NCBI RefSeq assembly: GCF_003970865.1
Contig: NZ_RXLZ01000009.1
Span: forward strand, 34,722 to 98,721
Length of the DNA stretch: 64,000 nt
Reading direction: 5' to 3'
Source of the DNA: Stenotrophomonas maltophilia
GTDB lineage: Bacteria > Pseudomonadota > Gammaproteobacteria > Xanthomonadales > Xanthomonadaceae
Part shown: piece by piece, positions 7,411 through 14,849 of the stretch
Position numbering within the stretch: the stretch's first letter is position 1
How the letters are laid out: every line of letters begins with the position of its first letter
The notes under the pieces: generated by a model
Database searches by the model: none
What the model was told of the DNA's origin: nothing
The model's input: only the letters and a program-made list of their open reading frames with translations
Translations under genes and position numbers: made by a program

Positions 7411-8829
7411 TTACATCAACGCATCGGCCAGCCGTGCGATGCCCTCGCGGCTGCGCCGCCACGTGGGGCGGCTGCGCCACTGCTGCAGATCCAGCTGCCG
7501 CGACTCACGCAGATAGCCATCCTCGATCGCGCACAGCTGTTGCACCAGCGCGCGGTCGTAGCAGATCAGGCCGATTTCGGCATTCAGCGCGAACGAGCGG
7601 ATATCCATGTTGATCGAACCGAGCACGGCGATGTCCTCGTCCACGCTCATGTGCTTGGCGTGCAGGAACTGCGGTTCGTACAAGGCGATGCGCACGCCAC
7701 AGCGCAGCAGCTCGTCGTAGTACGCCTCCTGCGCCCACGAAGTCAGCCGCTGATTGTTGCTGGCCGACAGGATCAGCTGCACCTGCACGCCGGACAACGC
7801 CGCAATGCGCAAGGCGCTGAGCGTGGCTTCGTCCGGCACGAAGTACGGGGTGACCATCACCAGCCGGCGCCGTGCCAGATGGATCAGCGCGGCTACCGCG
7901 TCGCGCGCGTTGCTGTACGGGTAGGCCGGGCCGCTGGGCAGCAGCTGGGTGGCGATATCGTCGCCGCATTCGGGCACATCGGTGATCACATCCAGGCGCT
8001 GGCCGGTCTCCATGTACCAGTCACTGGCGAACACGGCTTCCAGATGCGCCACCGCCGGGCCGCGCACGCGCGCCACCAGCTCGCGGTTCGGGTGGCCGGG
8101 CACGAACTGCGGGCCCGCCAGGTTCTGCGAACCTACATAGGCCACTTCGTTGTCGATCACCGCGATCTTTCGATGGTTGCGCAGGTCCATGCGCCCGCTG
8201 CGGCGCCAGCGCAGGCCACCGGGCAGCATCGCGCGCACTTCGATGTCGCGCGCCTGCAGGCGCTTGCGATAGGCACGCAGGCCACGCTTGGCACCCACCG
8301 CGTCGAGCAGCACACGGCACTGCACGCCACGGGCGGCGGCACGCTGCAGTGCCTCGACCACCGCCTCGCCCACCGCGTCGTCGAACATCAGGTAGTACAG
8401 CAGGTGCACGCGGTCTTCGGCCTGGTCGATGTCGGCGATCAGCGTGTGCAGCGATTCGTCGTAGTCGGTCAGCAGGTCGACCGCGTTGCCGTGCACCGGC
8501 ATGAAGTCGCCCTGGCGCTGCACCAGCGGCACGATCTCGGCGCAGGCGGTGTCCGGCTGCGGGGTCCAACGCAGGCGATGCTGCAGCGCCTGCTCCTCGC
8601 GGATGACCTGCGAGGCCTCGGCCTGGCGGCGGATGCGCTCACGCGACAGCCACGGGTGGCCGAACAGCAGGTACAGCGGCAGGCCCAGCAGGGGCACGAA
8701 GCCGACCAGCAGCAGCCAGCTGCGCGCCGCACCCGGCGTGGTGCGGGTGGGGATCCAGCACAGCGCGACCAGCCGGATCAGCCAGTCGATCAGCAGCAGG
8801 TACGAACCCAGCAACCACTCGAACAGCAT
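7411..8829 (-). CDS. cls: Cardiolipin synthase (phospholipase D superfamily)
   Basis: About 472 residues. Two N-terminal transmembrane helices (LLGSYLLLIDWLIRLVAL and SWLLLVGFVPLLGLPLYLLF) anchor it in the inner membrane. Two HxKx4D catalytic motifs follow, NHRKIAVID near residue 235 and HAKHMSVD near residue 405. This arrangement is that of ClsA/ClsB enzymes, which join two phosphatidylglycerol molecules or use phosphatidylethanolamine. Length is close to ClsA (486). Starts at 8829 (MLFEWLL) or 8859 (MAHHLP) are both possible, and neither has a strong Shine-Dalgarno. The longer open frame runs through four REP palindromes and is not used. Confidence 0.92.
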   Translation of the reverse strand: MLFEWLLGSYLLLIDWLIRLVALCWIPTRTTPGAARSWLLLVGFVPLLGLPLYLLFGHPWLSRERIRRQAEASQVIREEQALQHRLRWTPQPDTACAEIVPLVQRQGDFMPVHGNAVDLLTDYDESLHTLIADIDQAEDRVHLLYYLMFDDAVGEAVVEALQRAAARGVQCRVLLDAVGAKRGLRAYRKRLQARDIEVRAMLPGGLRWRRSGRMDLRNHRKIAVIDNEVAYVGSQNLAGPQFVPGHPNRELVARVRGPAVAHLEAVFASDWYMETGQRLDVITDVPECGDDIATQLLPSGPAYPYSNARDAVAALIHLARRRLVMVTPYFVPDEATLSALRIAALSGVQVQLILSASNNQRLTSWAQEAYYDELLRCGVRIALYEPQFLHAKHMSVDEDIAVLGSINMDIRSFALNAEIGLICYDRALVQQLCAIEDGYLRESRQLDLQQWRSRPTWRRSREGIARLADALM

Positions 8830-8876
8830 CGCGTCGCCCGTCGGGAGGTGATGGGCCATTCTGCCCAGCGGGGTGT

Positions 8877-9016
8877 GTAGAGTCGAGCTGCGCTCGACTG
8901 CTTTGAACCAGCGTGTCGACCAAGGTCGACACCTACCAGGGCGGGACAGATGTGCCGACCGAGGTTGGCACCTACCGGGGGTGGAGGGAGCATGCCGACC
9001 AACGGTCGGCACCCAC
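8877..9016. repeat. Cluster of four SMAG REP palindromes
   Basis: Four palindromes at about 8877-8900, 8913-8936, 8951-8975 and 8992-9016. They comprise one TCGAGCTGCGCTCGA stem, one TGTCGACCAAGGTCGACA stem and two TGCCGACC/GGTCGGCA variants. They fill the space between cls and the rpmG terminator. Confidence 0.85.
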
Positions 9017-9043
9017 AGGCACCCACCACGGGAACATCGGGCA

Positions 9044-9074
9044 TGAAAAAACCCGCCACAAGGGCGGGTTTCTT
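9044..9074 (-). terminator. Rho-independent terminator of rpmB-rpmG
   Basis: Read on the minus strand: an AAACCCGCC/GGCGGGTTT stem with a 4-nt loop, ending in a run of T. It begins about 26 nt after the rpmG stop. Confidence 0.9.
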
Positions 9075-9099
9075 CGCGGGGATCAGCAATCCTTGCGGA

Positions 9100-9264
9100 T
9101 TACTTGATCTTGCCTTCCTTGTACGGGACGTGCTTGCGCACGACCGGATCGTACTTGGAGAATTCCATCTTCCCCGGGGTGTTCTTCTTGTTCTTGTCGG
9201 TCGTGTAGAAGTGACCGGTACCAGCGGTCGAAATCATACGGACCTTATCGCGCTTGCCTGCCAT
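9100..9264 (-). CDS. rpmG: 50S ribosomal protein L33
   Basis: A 54-residue basic protein with the L33 pattern: [20 protein letters not shown] at the start, then [20 protein letters not shown] and a Lys-rich end. It lacks the paired-cysteine zinc motifs of C+ L33 forms, so it is the zinc-independent type. ATG 9264 lies 13 nt after the rpmB stop with an AGGAG just before it. Second gene of the two-gene rpmB-rpmG operon, a conserved bacterial pairing, and closed by a clear terminator. Confidence 0.97.
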   Translation of the reverse strand: MAGKRDKVRMISTAGTGHFYTTDKNKKNTPGKMEFSKYDPVVRKHVPYKEGKIK

Positions 9265-9277
9265 GATCGTCTACTCC

Positions 9278-9514
9278 TCAGACCTTTTCGCCGCGCGCAC
9301 GCAGCTCAGCCAGAACGGAATCGATACCGTTCTTGTCGATGGTGCGCAGTGCATGCGCGGAAACACGAAGCTTCACCCAGCGGTTTTCGCTGGCAACCCA
9401 GAAGCGGCGCTCGTGCAGATTCGGCAGGAAACGACGACGGGTCTTGTTGTTGGCGTGCGAGACGTTGTTACCCGTCTGCACTCGCTTGCCGGAAACCTGG
9501 CATACGCGGGACAT
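9278..9514 (-). CDS. rpmB: 50S ribosomal protein L28
   Basis: A 78-residue protein, the standard length. It has the L28 signature [20 protein letters not shown], the basic middle [18 protein letters not shown] and the C-terminal ELRARGEKV. It is a structural component of the large subunit, and is followed after 13 nt by rpmG. A good sigma-70 promoter lies about 170 nt upstream (9682-9710), which gives a long leader that could be open to regulation. Confidence 0.98.
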   Translation of the reverse strand: MSRVCQVSGKRVQTGNNVSHANNKTRRRFLPNLHERRFWVASENRWVKLRVSAHALRTIDKNGIDSVLAELRARGEKV

Positions 9515-9681
9515 TGCGCACCTCGATAGTAAGTTGTGTCAGCCCGTAGCCCGGGAGACGGCGGCCTCGATGGTTGCCCACCACACGTCAAGAGAATCAA
9601 AGGGTTACGCTGGCGTTGGGCGGCCGGGGACGTGCTCCCGGGGGCGCCGCCCGGTAGAAAACCGGACACAGCGAGCCGCGC

Positions 9682-9710
9682 ATTATGCACGGGTTCAAGC
9701 ACTTGCGCAA
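9682..9710 (-). promoter_or_regulatory. Sigma-70 promoter of rpmB-rpmG
   Basis: Read on the minus strand: -35 TTGCGC, a 17-nt spacer and -10 CATAAT, then a G+C-rich start region. The spacing is optimal and the -10 matches 5 of 6 consensus positions. It points toward rpmB, leaving a leader of roughly 160 nt. Confidence 0.7.
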
Positions 9711-9767
9711 GTTACCCACAGGCCGGGACTGAATGCTACGGCCGCTCCCCTGTAGAGCCGGGCCGGC

Positions 9768-10277
9768 TCAACGCAGGTGCGGGATCACCTGAGCCAGCAG
9801 ATGGGCATCCTTCAACGCGCCGTGCAGGCCCCGGTTGCCGGGAATGCGCAGGCGCTGCAGCACATCGTCCAGCTTGTTGCCCTGGCCCGGCCAGCGCCCA
9901 CGCGCCAGCTTCAGGCTGCAGGTGATGCGGCAATGCTGGGCCAAGCTGGCAGGGATGCCGGACAGGCGCAGCTCGTTGTCCAGGAACCCCACATCGAAGG
10001 TGGCGTTGTGCGCGACCATCTCGCTGCCGCGCAGGAAGTCGAGCAGTTCGGCGGCTTTGCTGGAAAACAGTGGCTTGCCCACCAGCATCGCATCGCTGAT
10101 GCCATGCACCCGCTGCGCGCCCCAATCGACCTTGCGCTGCGGCTGCAGGTAGGTGTGGAACTGGCGGCCGGTGAGCTGGCCATCGATCAGTTCGACGGCA
10201 CCGATTTCGATCACCCGGTGCCCCAGGCGGTGGGAGATGCCGGTGGTTTCGGTATCCAGTGCGACGATGCGACTCAT
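9768..10277 (-). CDS. DnaQ-like 3'-5' exonuclease, short form
   Basis: A 169-residue DEDDh exonuclease domain. The catalytic set is visible: D8 and E10 in LDTETTG, D95 in NATFDVGFLD, and H152 and D157 in HGALKDAHLL. It resembles the N-terminal catalytic part of DNA polymerase III epsilon, but it stops right after the Exo III motif. It therefore lacks the roughly 60-residue C-terminal tail with which DnaQ binds the polymerase subunit. It may be a stand-alone proofreading or trimming nuclease, while the true dnaQ next to rnhA would be elsewhere. ATG 10277 is well placed. A decayed REP half overlaps its stop region. Confidence 0.82.
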   Translation of the reverse strand: MSRIVALDTETTGISHRLGHRVIEIGAVELIDGQLTGRQFHTYLQPQRKVDWGAQRVHGISDAMLVGKPLFSSKAAELLDFLRGSEMVAHNATFDVGFLDNELRLSGIPASLAQHCRITCSLKLARGRWPGQGNKLDDVLQRLRIPGNRGLHGALKDAHLLAQVIPHLR

Positions 10278-10332
10278 GCGTGGGGCTGTTTCCTGTTGCG
10301 TGCTGTGGTGATTTTCGCACGCCCGGTGCGTG

Positions 10333-11226
10333 TCACCCCAACACCTCCACCACCCAATCGATGAACACCCGCAGCCGCTGGCTCATGTGCCGGTTCGGCG
10401 GGAACATCACGTGCATCGGCATCGGCGGCAGCTGCCAGCCCTGCAGCACCGGCATCAGCTCGCCACGCGCCACATGCGGCTCGGCCATATAGCTGGGCAG
10501 CGCCACCACGCCCAGCCCCGCAAGCGCAGCCGCCAGATAGGCGTTACCGTCGTCGAAGCCGACCGTATAGCGGCCCTGCACCTCGACGCGCTCATCGCCG
10601 CGCTGGGCATTGAACACTCGGGCACGGCCGCTGCGCGGGCTGAGAAAGCCGACCATGTGGTGATCGGGCCCTTCCAGCGCGTGCGGGTCGGCCGGCAGGC
10701 CGAAGCGCTGCACATAGCCCGGGCTGGCGTGGAAACCGATCGGCAGCGCCGCCAGCGGCCGCGCCACCAGTGCCGGGTCGGCCGGGGTGCCACCACGGAT
10801 CACGCAGTCGACGTTGTCGGCGATGACATCGACCTCGCGGTCGCTGACGCCGATGTCCAGCTGGATCTCCGGGTAGCGCGCCTGGAAATCCGGCAGCGCC
10901 GGCACCAGCTGCAGCCGCGCATACGGCCCGGGCACATCCACGCGCAGGCGCCCGCGCGGCTGGGTGGCCGCGTCGCCCAGCCCGCCTTCCACCTCTTCCA
11001 GCTCGGCCAGCAAGCGGGCGATGCGCGGGTAGTAGGCCGCGCCATCGGCGGTGACGCTGACCCGGCGCGTAGTGCGATTGAGCAGGCGCAGCCGCAGGTG
11101 CGCCTCCAGCTGCTGCACCAGCTGGGTGGCTGTGGTGCGGCTGATCTGCAGGGTCTGCGCGGCACGGGTGAAGCTGCCGGTCTCCACCACCCGGGCAAAC
11201 GCCCGCATCGCCTCGAAACGGTCCAT
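10333..11226 (-). CDS. LysR-family transcriptional regulator
   Basis: A 297-residue LysR protein. The N-terminal winged HTH (MRAFARVVETGSFTRAAQTL, then LNRTTRRVSVTADG) occupies residues 5-62, and a substrate-binding periplasmic-like domain follows. MDRFEAMRAF at 11226 is the classic LysR beginning; the frame to 11322 is not supported. It is of the CrgA/DmlR-like subgroup with a short effector domain. It is divergent from a RidA-family gene with 108 bp between starts, so that gene is its likely target, and LysR proteins usually also repress their own promoter. Confidence 0.9.
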   Translation of the reverse strand: MDRFEAMRAFARVVETGSFTRAAQTLQISRTTATQLVQQLEAHLRLRLLNRTTRRVSVTADGAAYYPRIARLLAELEEVEGGLGDAATQPRGRLRVDVPGPYARLQLVPALPDFQARYPEIQLDIGVSDREVDVIADNVDCVIRGGTPADPALVARPLAALPIGFHASPGYVQRFGLPADPHALEGPDHHMVGFLSPRSGRARVFNAQRGDERVEVQGRYTVGFDDGNAYLAAALAGLGVVALPSYMAEPHVARGELMPVLQGWQLPPMPMHVMFPPNRHMSQRLRVFIDWVVEVLG

Positions 11227-11334
11227 GGCGGGCCATGATTGTTTGGAATTGGCAATCAATCTAGGCCGATCATCGCGGTTTATCCAGACAGCGCTGGCGC
11301 GGAGGATGGCGTTCTCTCCCACGGGATCTTCCCC

Positions 11335-11724
11335 ATGTCACAGCGTGATGTCGTTTTCCCCGCCGGCCGCCAGGCCCTGTACGAGCGCAACCGCTACTCG
11401 CCGGCGATCCGTTCCAATGGCTTGCTGTTCGTTTCCGGCCAGGTCGGCAGCCGCGAGGACGGCTCGCCCGAGCCGGACTTCGAAACGCAGGTGCACCGCG
11501 CCTTCGAGAATCTCAATGCGGTGCTGGCCGCCGCAGGCTGCACGTTCGATGACGTGGTCGACGTGACCGTGTTCCTGGTCGACCCGGAAACGAACTTCGA
11601 GAAGGCCTGGGCGATCGTGCCCGAGTACTGGGGCGAGGCGCCGCACCCGACCCTGACCGGTATCGGCGTGACCTGGCTGTACGGGTTCCAGTTCGAGATC
11701 AAGGTGATCGCGAAGCTGCCGTGA
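11335..11724 (+). CDS. RidA-family (YjgF/YER057c) protein without the catalytic arginine
   Basis: A 129-residue protein of the trimeric YjgF fold, with the family core LFVSGQVGS (residues 31-39), the helix QVHRAFENLNAVLAAAG and the end FEIKVIAKLP. In the imine deaminase RidA an arginine in a PARS-type motif near residue 105 binds the substrate carboxylate. The corresponding segment here reads HPTLTGIGV, so that arginine is missing. This places it with the Rid groups not shown to hydrolyse 2-aminoacrylate. ATG 11335 is taken; the frame upstream to 11239 crosses the LysR promoter region. Divergent from a LysR regulator. Confidence 0.88.
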   Translation: MSQRDVVFPAGRQALYERNRYSPAIRSNGLLFVSGQVGSREDGSPEPDFETQVHRAFENLNAVLAAAGCTFDDVVDVTVFLVDPETNFEKAWAIVPEYWGEAPHPTLTGIGVTWLYGFQFEIKVIAKLP

Positions 11725-11729
11725 CATGG

Positions 11730-11796
11730 GTAGTGCCGGCCGCTGGCCGGCAGCGTGGTGGGGTCGAAAAGCGTGTCGACCAAGGTCGACACCCAC
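11730..11796. repeat. Two SMAG REP palindromes
   Basis: A GTAGTGCCGGCCGCTGGCCG element at 11730-11752 and a GTGTCGACC-AAGGTCGACAC element at 11773-11796, immediately after the RidA-family gene. The right arm of the second begins the 23-bp tandem array. Confidence 0.85.
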
Positions 11797-11898
11797 CAAG
11801 GCAGGAGGTCGATACCCACCAGGGCAGAAGGTCGATACCCACCATAGAAGGAGGTCGGCACCCACCAAGGCAGGAGGTCGACACCTGCCAGAGCTGGC
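11784..11898. repeat. 23-bp tandem array, five units, derived from a REP arm
   Basis: Five units start at 11784, 11807, 11830, 11853 and 11876, an exact 23-bp period. Each begins GGTCGACACCCACC or a close variant. The first unit is the right arm of the REP at 11773-11796, so the array appears to have grown from it. Units differ by several substitutions, and the last is the most diverged. Confidence 0.85.
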
Positions 11899-11991
11899 GT
11901 GCGCGGCCCACCTGAACGGGAGGTTCCGACGAATTCCCGAGGTGGCCATTGATATTGTATCCGGCGAAAACCGCTTGCTAGCCTCCCTTCC

Positions 11992-12327
11992 ATGCGCCGG
12001 ATCACCCGCCAACTGCGTACGTACCTGATGATGCTGCTGATGGCGGCATTCGTGGTCGTGCCGGTGGCCGACGCACTGGTGTGTGCGGTGGAACCGCATG
12101 CCAGCAGCGCCCATGTCGAGTCCCTTGCGGACGATGCAGGCGGTGACAGCGACAGCAAGCACACGGGTGCCTGCACGCATAACCACTGCCATCACTCCAC
12201 GCTGAGCCTGCCAGCGAACGATTTCGCCGCCTTCGGTACGCCGCTGCCGGCGCGCTGGATGAATGCCGGCGACGTGGCAACCTATGCGGTCGCCCAGGAT
12301 GAATTGACGCGTCCCCCCCGGGCGTGA
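11992..12327 (+). CDS. czcI: Small exported Cys/His-rich protein, CzcI-like
   Basis: A 111-residue protein. Residues 1-29 form a signal peptide (RTYLMMLLMAAFVVVPVADA) and the mature part holds a metal-ligand cluster C61-THN-H65-C66-HH. Small periplasmic proteins of this kind head czc operons (CzcI) and are thought to sense or buffer zinc, cobalt or cadmium. It lies 56 nt upstream of czcC on the same strand. The ATG at 11992 has no strong Shine-Dalgarno, and a start at one of the later Met codons is possible. The family link rests on size, signal, ligands and position, not on alignment. Confidence 0.65.
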   Translation: MRRITRQLRTYLMMLLMAAFVVVPVADALVCAVEPHASSAHVESLADDAGGDSDSKHTGACTHNHCHHSTLSLPANDFAAFGTPLPARWMNAGDVATYAVAQDELTRPPRA

Positions 12328-12383
12328 GTTGAGCGCGTCCCGCAATCGCGGGCTCCCGTTTCACTCACAACCGGAATCCCCCT

Positions 12384-13637
12384 ATGTCGATCCTGACACC
12401 TCGGTCGCCGCGCGCGGCCGGGCTGGTCGTCGCCGTGTTGCTGGGCCTGGCCCCGGCAATGCAGGCGTCGGCACAAGCCGCCCCTTCCTACGACACCCTG
12501 CTTGAACGCCTGGACCAGCTGCCCGGCACCCGTGTGGGTACGGCGCTGGCCGAGGCCGCCGATGCGCGCGCCGACCAGGCCCGTGCGTTGCCCAACCCTT
12601 CCCTTTCCTACTCCGCCGAAAACGCCTGGGGCACCGGCTCCTATGGCGGCATGGGCAAGGCCGATACCGTGCTCACCCTGTCCCAGCCGCTGGAGGTCTG
12701 GGGCCAGCGTGGCGCGCGTGTCCGTGCCGCCCGCGCCGAGGCACAGGCGGCCAACCTGCGTGGCGCGCAGAGTCGCAGCGATGTGGCCAGCCAGCTCGCG
12801 GTGGTCTACGCACAGGCGGAAAGTGCACTGCGCCGCTACACCCTGGCCGAAGAAGCGCTGACCCTCACCCGCGATGACGCCAACGCCGTCAACGCGATGG
12901 TCAAGCAGGGCCGCGAGCCGCAGCTTCGCGCGGTGCAGGCGCAGAGCGAAGTGGCCAACGCCAGTGCTTCACTGGATGAGGCGCAGGCCTTCCGCGATGC
13001 CGCGCTGGCCCGCCTGGCCGGAGCCGCGCTGCTGGATGCGCCGGTGCAGGCGATCGACGACAGCCTGCTCGACCGTGCGCCGCCGCTGCCGCGTGGCGCC
13101 ACCGACGTGGCACTGGCAGTGCGCATCGCCGAAGCCGAAGCCGATGCGGCGGGCAAGCTGGTCGACGTGGAGCGCAAGCGCGCCCTGCCCGACCTCAGTG
13201 TCACCGCCGCGCAGACCCGCTTCCGCGAAGGCGGCGAGCGTGCCTACAACCTCGGGGTCAGCCTCAGCATCCCGCTGTTCGACCGCAACCGCGGTGGCAT
13301 CCGCGCCGCCAATGCCGACCAGCGCGCGGCCGAAGCACGCCTGGACCAGCAGCGCCGCGACAGCGAGGCCGCACGCCTGTCCGCCGTAGCCGGACTGAAA
13401 GCCGCCGGCAGCCGGACCCGCGCCGCCGATGAAAGCGTGGTTGCCGCCGAAGAGGCGTATCGCCTGGCCCGCGTCGGCTTCGATGCCGGACGCATCTCGC
13501 AGCTGGAACTGCGCAGCACCCGCAGCGCCCTCATCGCCGCCCGCGGCACCGCCGTGGACGCGCGCCTGTCGCGCGTCGGCGCGGAAATCGATCTTGCCCG
13601 CCTTGAAGGGCGCGCACCTTTTGTGGAGGCCCCATGA
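12384..13637 (+). CDS. czcC: Heavy-metal efflux outer-membrane channel CzcC (TolC superfamily)
   Basis: A 417-residue outer-membrane factor. A signal peptide covers about residues 1-32 (cleavage near AQA-AP), followed by two OEP-type repeats rich in alpha-helical coiled coil, with characteristic segments near residue 74 (LPNPSLSYSAENAWG) and residue 290 (LGVSLSIPLFDRNRGGI). It provides the exit duct for a tripartite Czc pump. It overlaps czcB by 4 nt (ATGA at 13634-13637), which means translational coupling. Its short N-terminus lacks the usual lipobox, unlike many OMF lipoproteins. Confidence 0.9.
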   Translation: MSILTPRSPRAAGLVVAVLLGLAPAMQASAQAAPSYDTLLERLDQLPGTRVGTALAEAADARADQARALPNPSLSYSAENAWGTGSYGGMGKADTVLTLSQPLEVWGQRGARVRAARAEAQAANLRGAQSRSDVASQLAVVYAQAESALRRYTLAEEALTLTRDDANAVNAMVKQGREPQLRAVQAQSEVANASASLDEAQAFRDAALARLAGAALLDAPVQAIDDSLLDRAPPLPRGATDVALAVRIAEAEADAAGKLVDVERKRALPDLSVTAAQTRFREGGERAYNLGVSLSIPLFDRNRGGIRAANADQRAAEARLDQQRRDSEAARLSAVAGLKAAGSRTRAADESVVAAEEAYRLARVGFDAGRISQLELRSTRSALIAARGTAVDARLSRVGAEIDLARLEGRAPFVEAP

Positions 13638-14839
13638 CTCTCTCCCGTACTTTCCCGCTGATCGGCGGCGTGCTGCTGACCGTCCTGCTGGCCGGCTGCG
13701 CTGGCAACGCGCAGACACCTGCAAATGAAGACCCCGCCGCGGCCAAGGCGGGCACCGACGATGGCCATGGCCACGCGACCGACAGCAAGGAAGCCAAGGC
13801 GGAAGCCGCCAAGGCCCCCGCTGATGCTGACGAAGGCGTGGTTGCGCTGACCACGGAACAGATCAAGGCATCCGGTATCGAAGTGGTTGCGATCGGTCGC
13901 GGTGGTGGTGGCTCGACCCGGCTGTCCGGCAGGGTCGAGCCCACCGTGGGCGCCCGCGCTTCGGTGGCCTCCACGGTGACCGGCCGCGTCGAGCGCGTGC
14001 TGGTCGCGCCGGGCACGGCGGTGAAGCAGAACCAGGCACTGGCCATCGTGGTGAGTGGCGAGGCCGCGGTGTTCCGCGCCAATGCGCTGGCCGCATCGGC
14101 CGAAGCCGAAGCCGCGCGCCTGGCCTATGGCCGCGACAAGGCGCTGGTCGACCAGGGCGTGGTCGCCCGCCAGGAAATGGAAACCTCGCGCGCACGTTCG
14201 CTGGCGGCACAGGCCCAGGCCGCCGCCGCGCAGGCCCAGGCCGCCGCCAACGGTTCGCCGGACAGCAGCGGTCGCGTGCGCATCACCAGCCCGGTAGCCG
14301 GCATCGTCGGCAACGTGCAGGTCACCCCGGGTGGCGTGGTCGCCGCCGGCAGCGCGGTGGCCGACGTCGCCGACCCGACGATGAACGAGCTGGTGTTCAC
14401 CGCACCGCCGGCGCTGGCCGCACAGGTCACGCCCGGCATGAAGCTGGAAGTAAGCGTACCGGGTGGCAGCTTCACCGCCACCGTCACCGGTTCGGCCGCC
14501 GATGTCCGCCAGCAGGGCGGCGTCGCGGTGATCCGTGCCACGCCGGTGGATGCGTCGCTGCCGCCGGCCGGTTCGCCGGTATCGGCCGTGGTGGTCACCG
14601 AAGGCCAGGACGGCTCGCTTAGCGTCCCGGCCGATGCCGTGCAGAACGTCGATGGCAGCAGTGCGGTGTTCGTCGCCGTCGAAGGCGGCTTCAAGGTGCA
14701 GCCGGTCCTGGCTGGCCGTCGTGCCGGTGACCGCATCGAGATCCTCGGTGGCCTGACCGGCAGCGAGCGCATCGTTGGCAGCAACGCCTTCCTGCTCAAG
14801 GCCGAACTGGCCAAGGGCGAAGCCGAGCACGGCCACTGA
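13634..14839 (+). CDS. czcB: Heavy-metal efflux periplasmic adaptor CzcB (membrane fusion lipoprotein)
   Basis: A 401-residue adaptor. A lipobox LLAGC places the lipidated cysteine at residue 22, so it sits on the periplasmic face of the inner membrane. A lipoyl-like half (GRVERVLVAPGTAVKQNQALAI is its core), an Ala-rich helical hairpin around residues 155-205 and a barrel with a membrane-proximal domain follow. Histidines near both ends (DDGHGHATD and the terminal EHGH) are likely metal ligands. Coupled upstream to czcC, and followed after 10 nt by czcA. Confidence 0.92.
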   Translation: MTLSRTFPLIGGVLLTVLLAGCAGNAQTPANEDPAAAKAGTDDGHGHATDSKEAKAEAAKAPADADEGVVALTTEQIKASGIEVVAIGRGGGGSTRLSGRVEPTVGARASVASTVTGRVERVLVAPGTAVKQNQALAIVVSGEAAVFRANALAASAEAEAARLAYGRDKALVDQGVVARQEMETSRARSLAAQAQAAAAQAQAAANGSPDSSGRVRITSPVAGIVGNVQVTPGGVVAAGSAVADVADPTMNELVFTAPPALAAQVTPGMKLEVSVPGGSFTATVTGSAADVRQQGGVAVIRATPVDASLPPAGSPVSAVVVTEGQDGSLSVPADAVQNVDGSSAVFVAVEGGFKVQPVLAGRRAGDRIEILGGLTGSERIVGSNAFLLKAELAKGEAEHGH

Positions 14840-14849
14840 GGAGGCGACC

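Noticed and set aside
8860..9012. N-terminal extension of cardiolipin synthase
   Set aside because: It is encoded by REP palindromes and would place basic low-complexity sequence before the first membrane helix.
11784..11898. CRISPR array
   Set aside because: Units are contiguous with no spacers, no cas genes are near, and the repeat is half of a REP palindrome.
11699..11911. Coding frame through the 23-bp array
   Set aside because: The repeat period is not a multiple of three, composition is odd, and no Shine-Dalgarno is present. The units are REP-derived.
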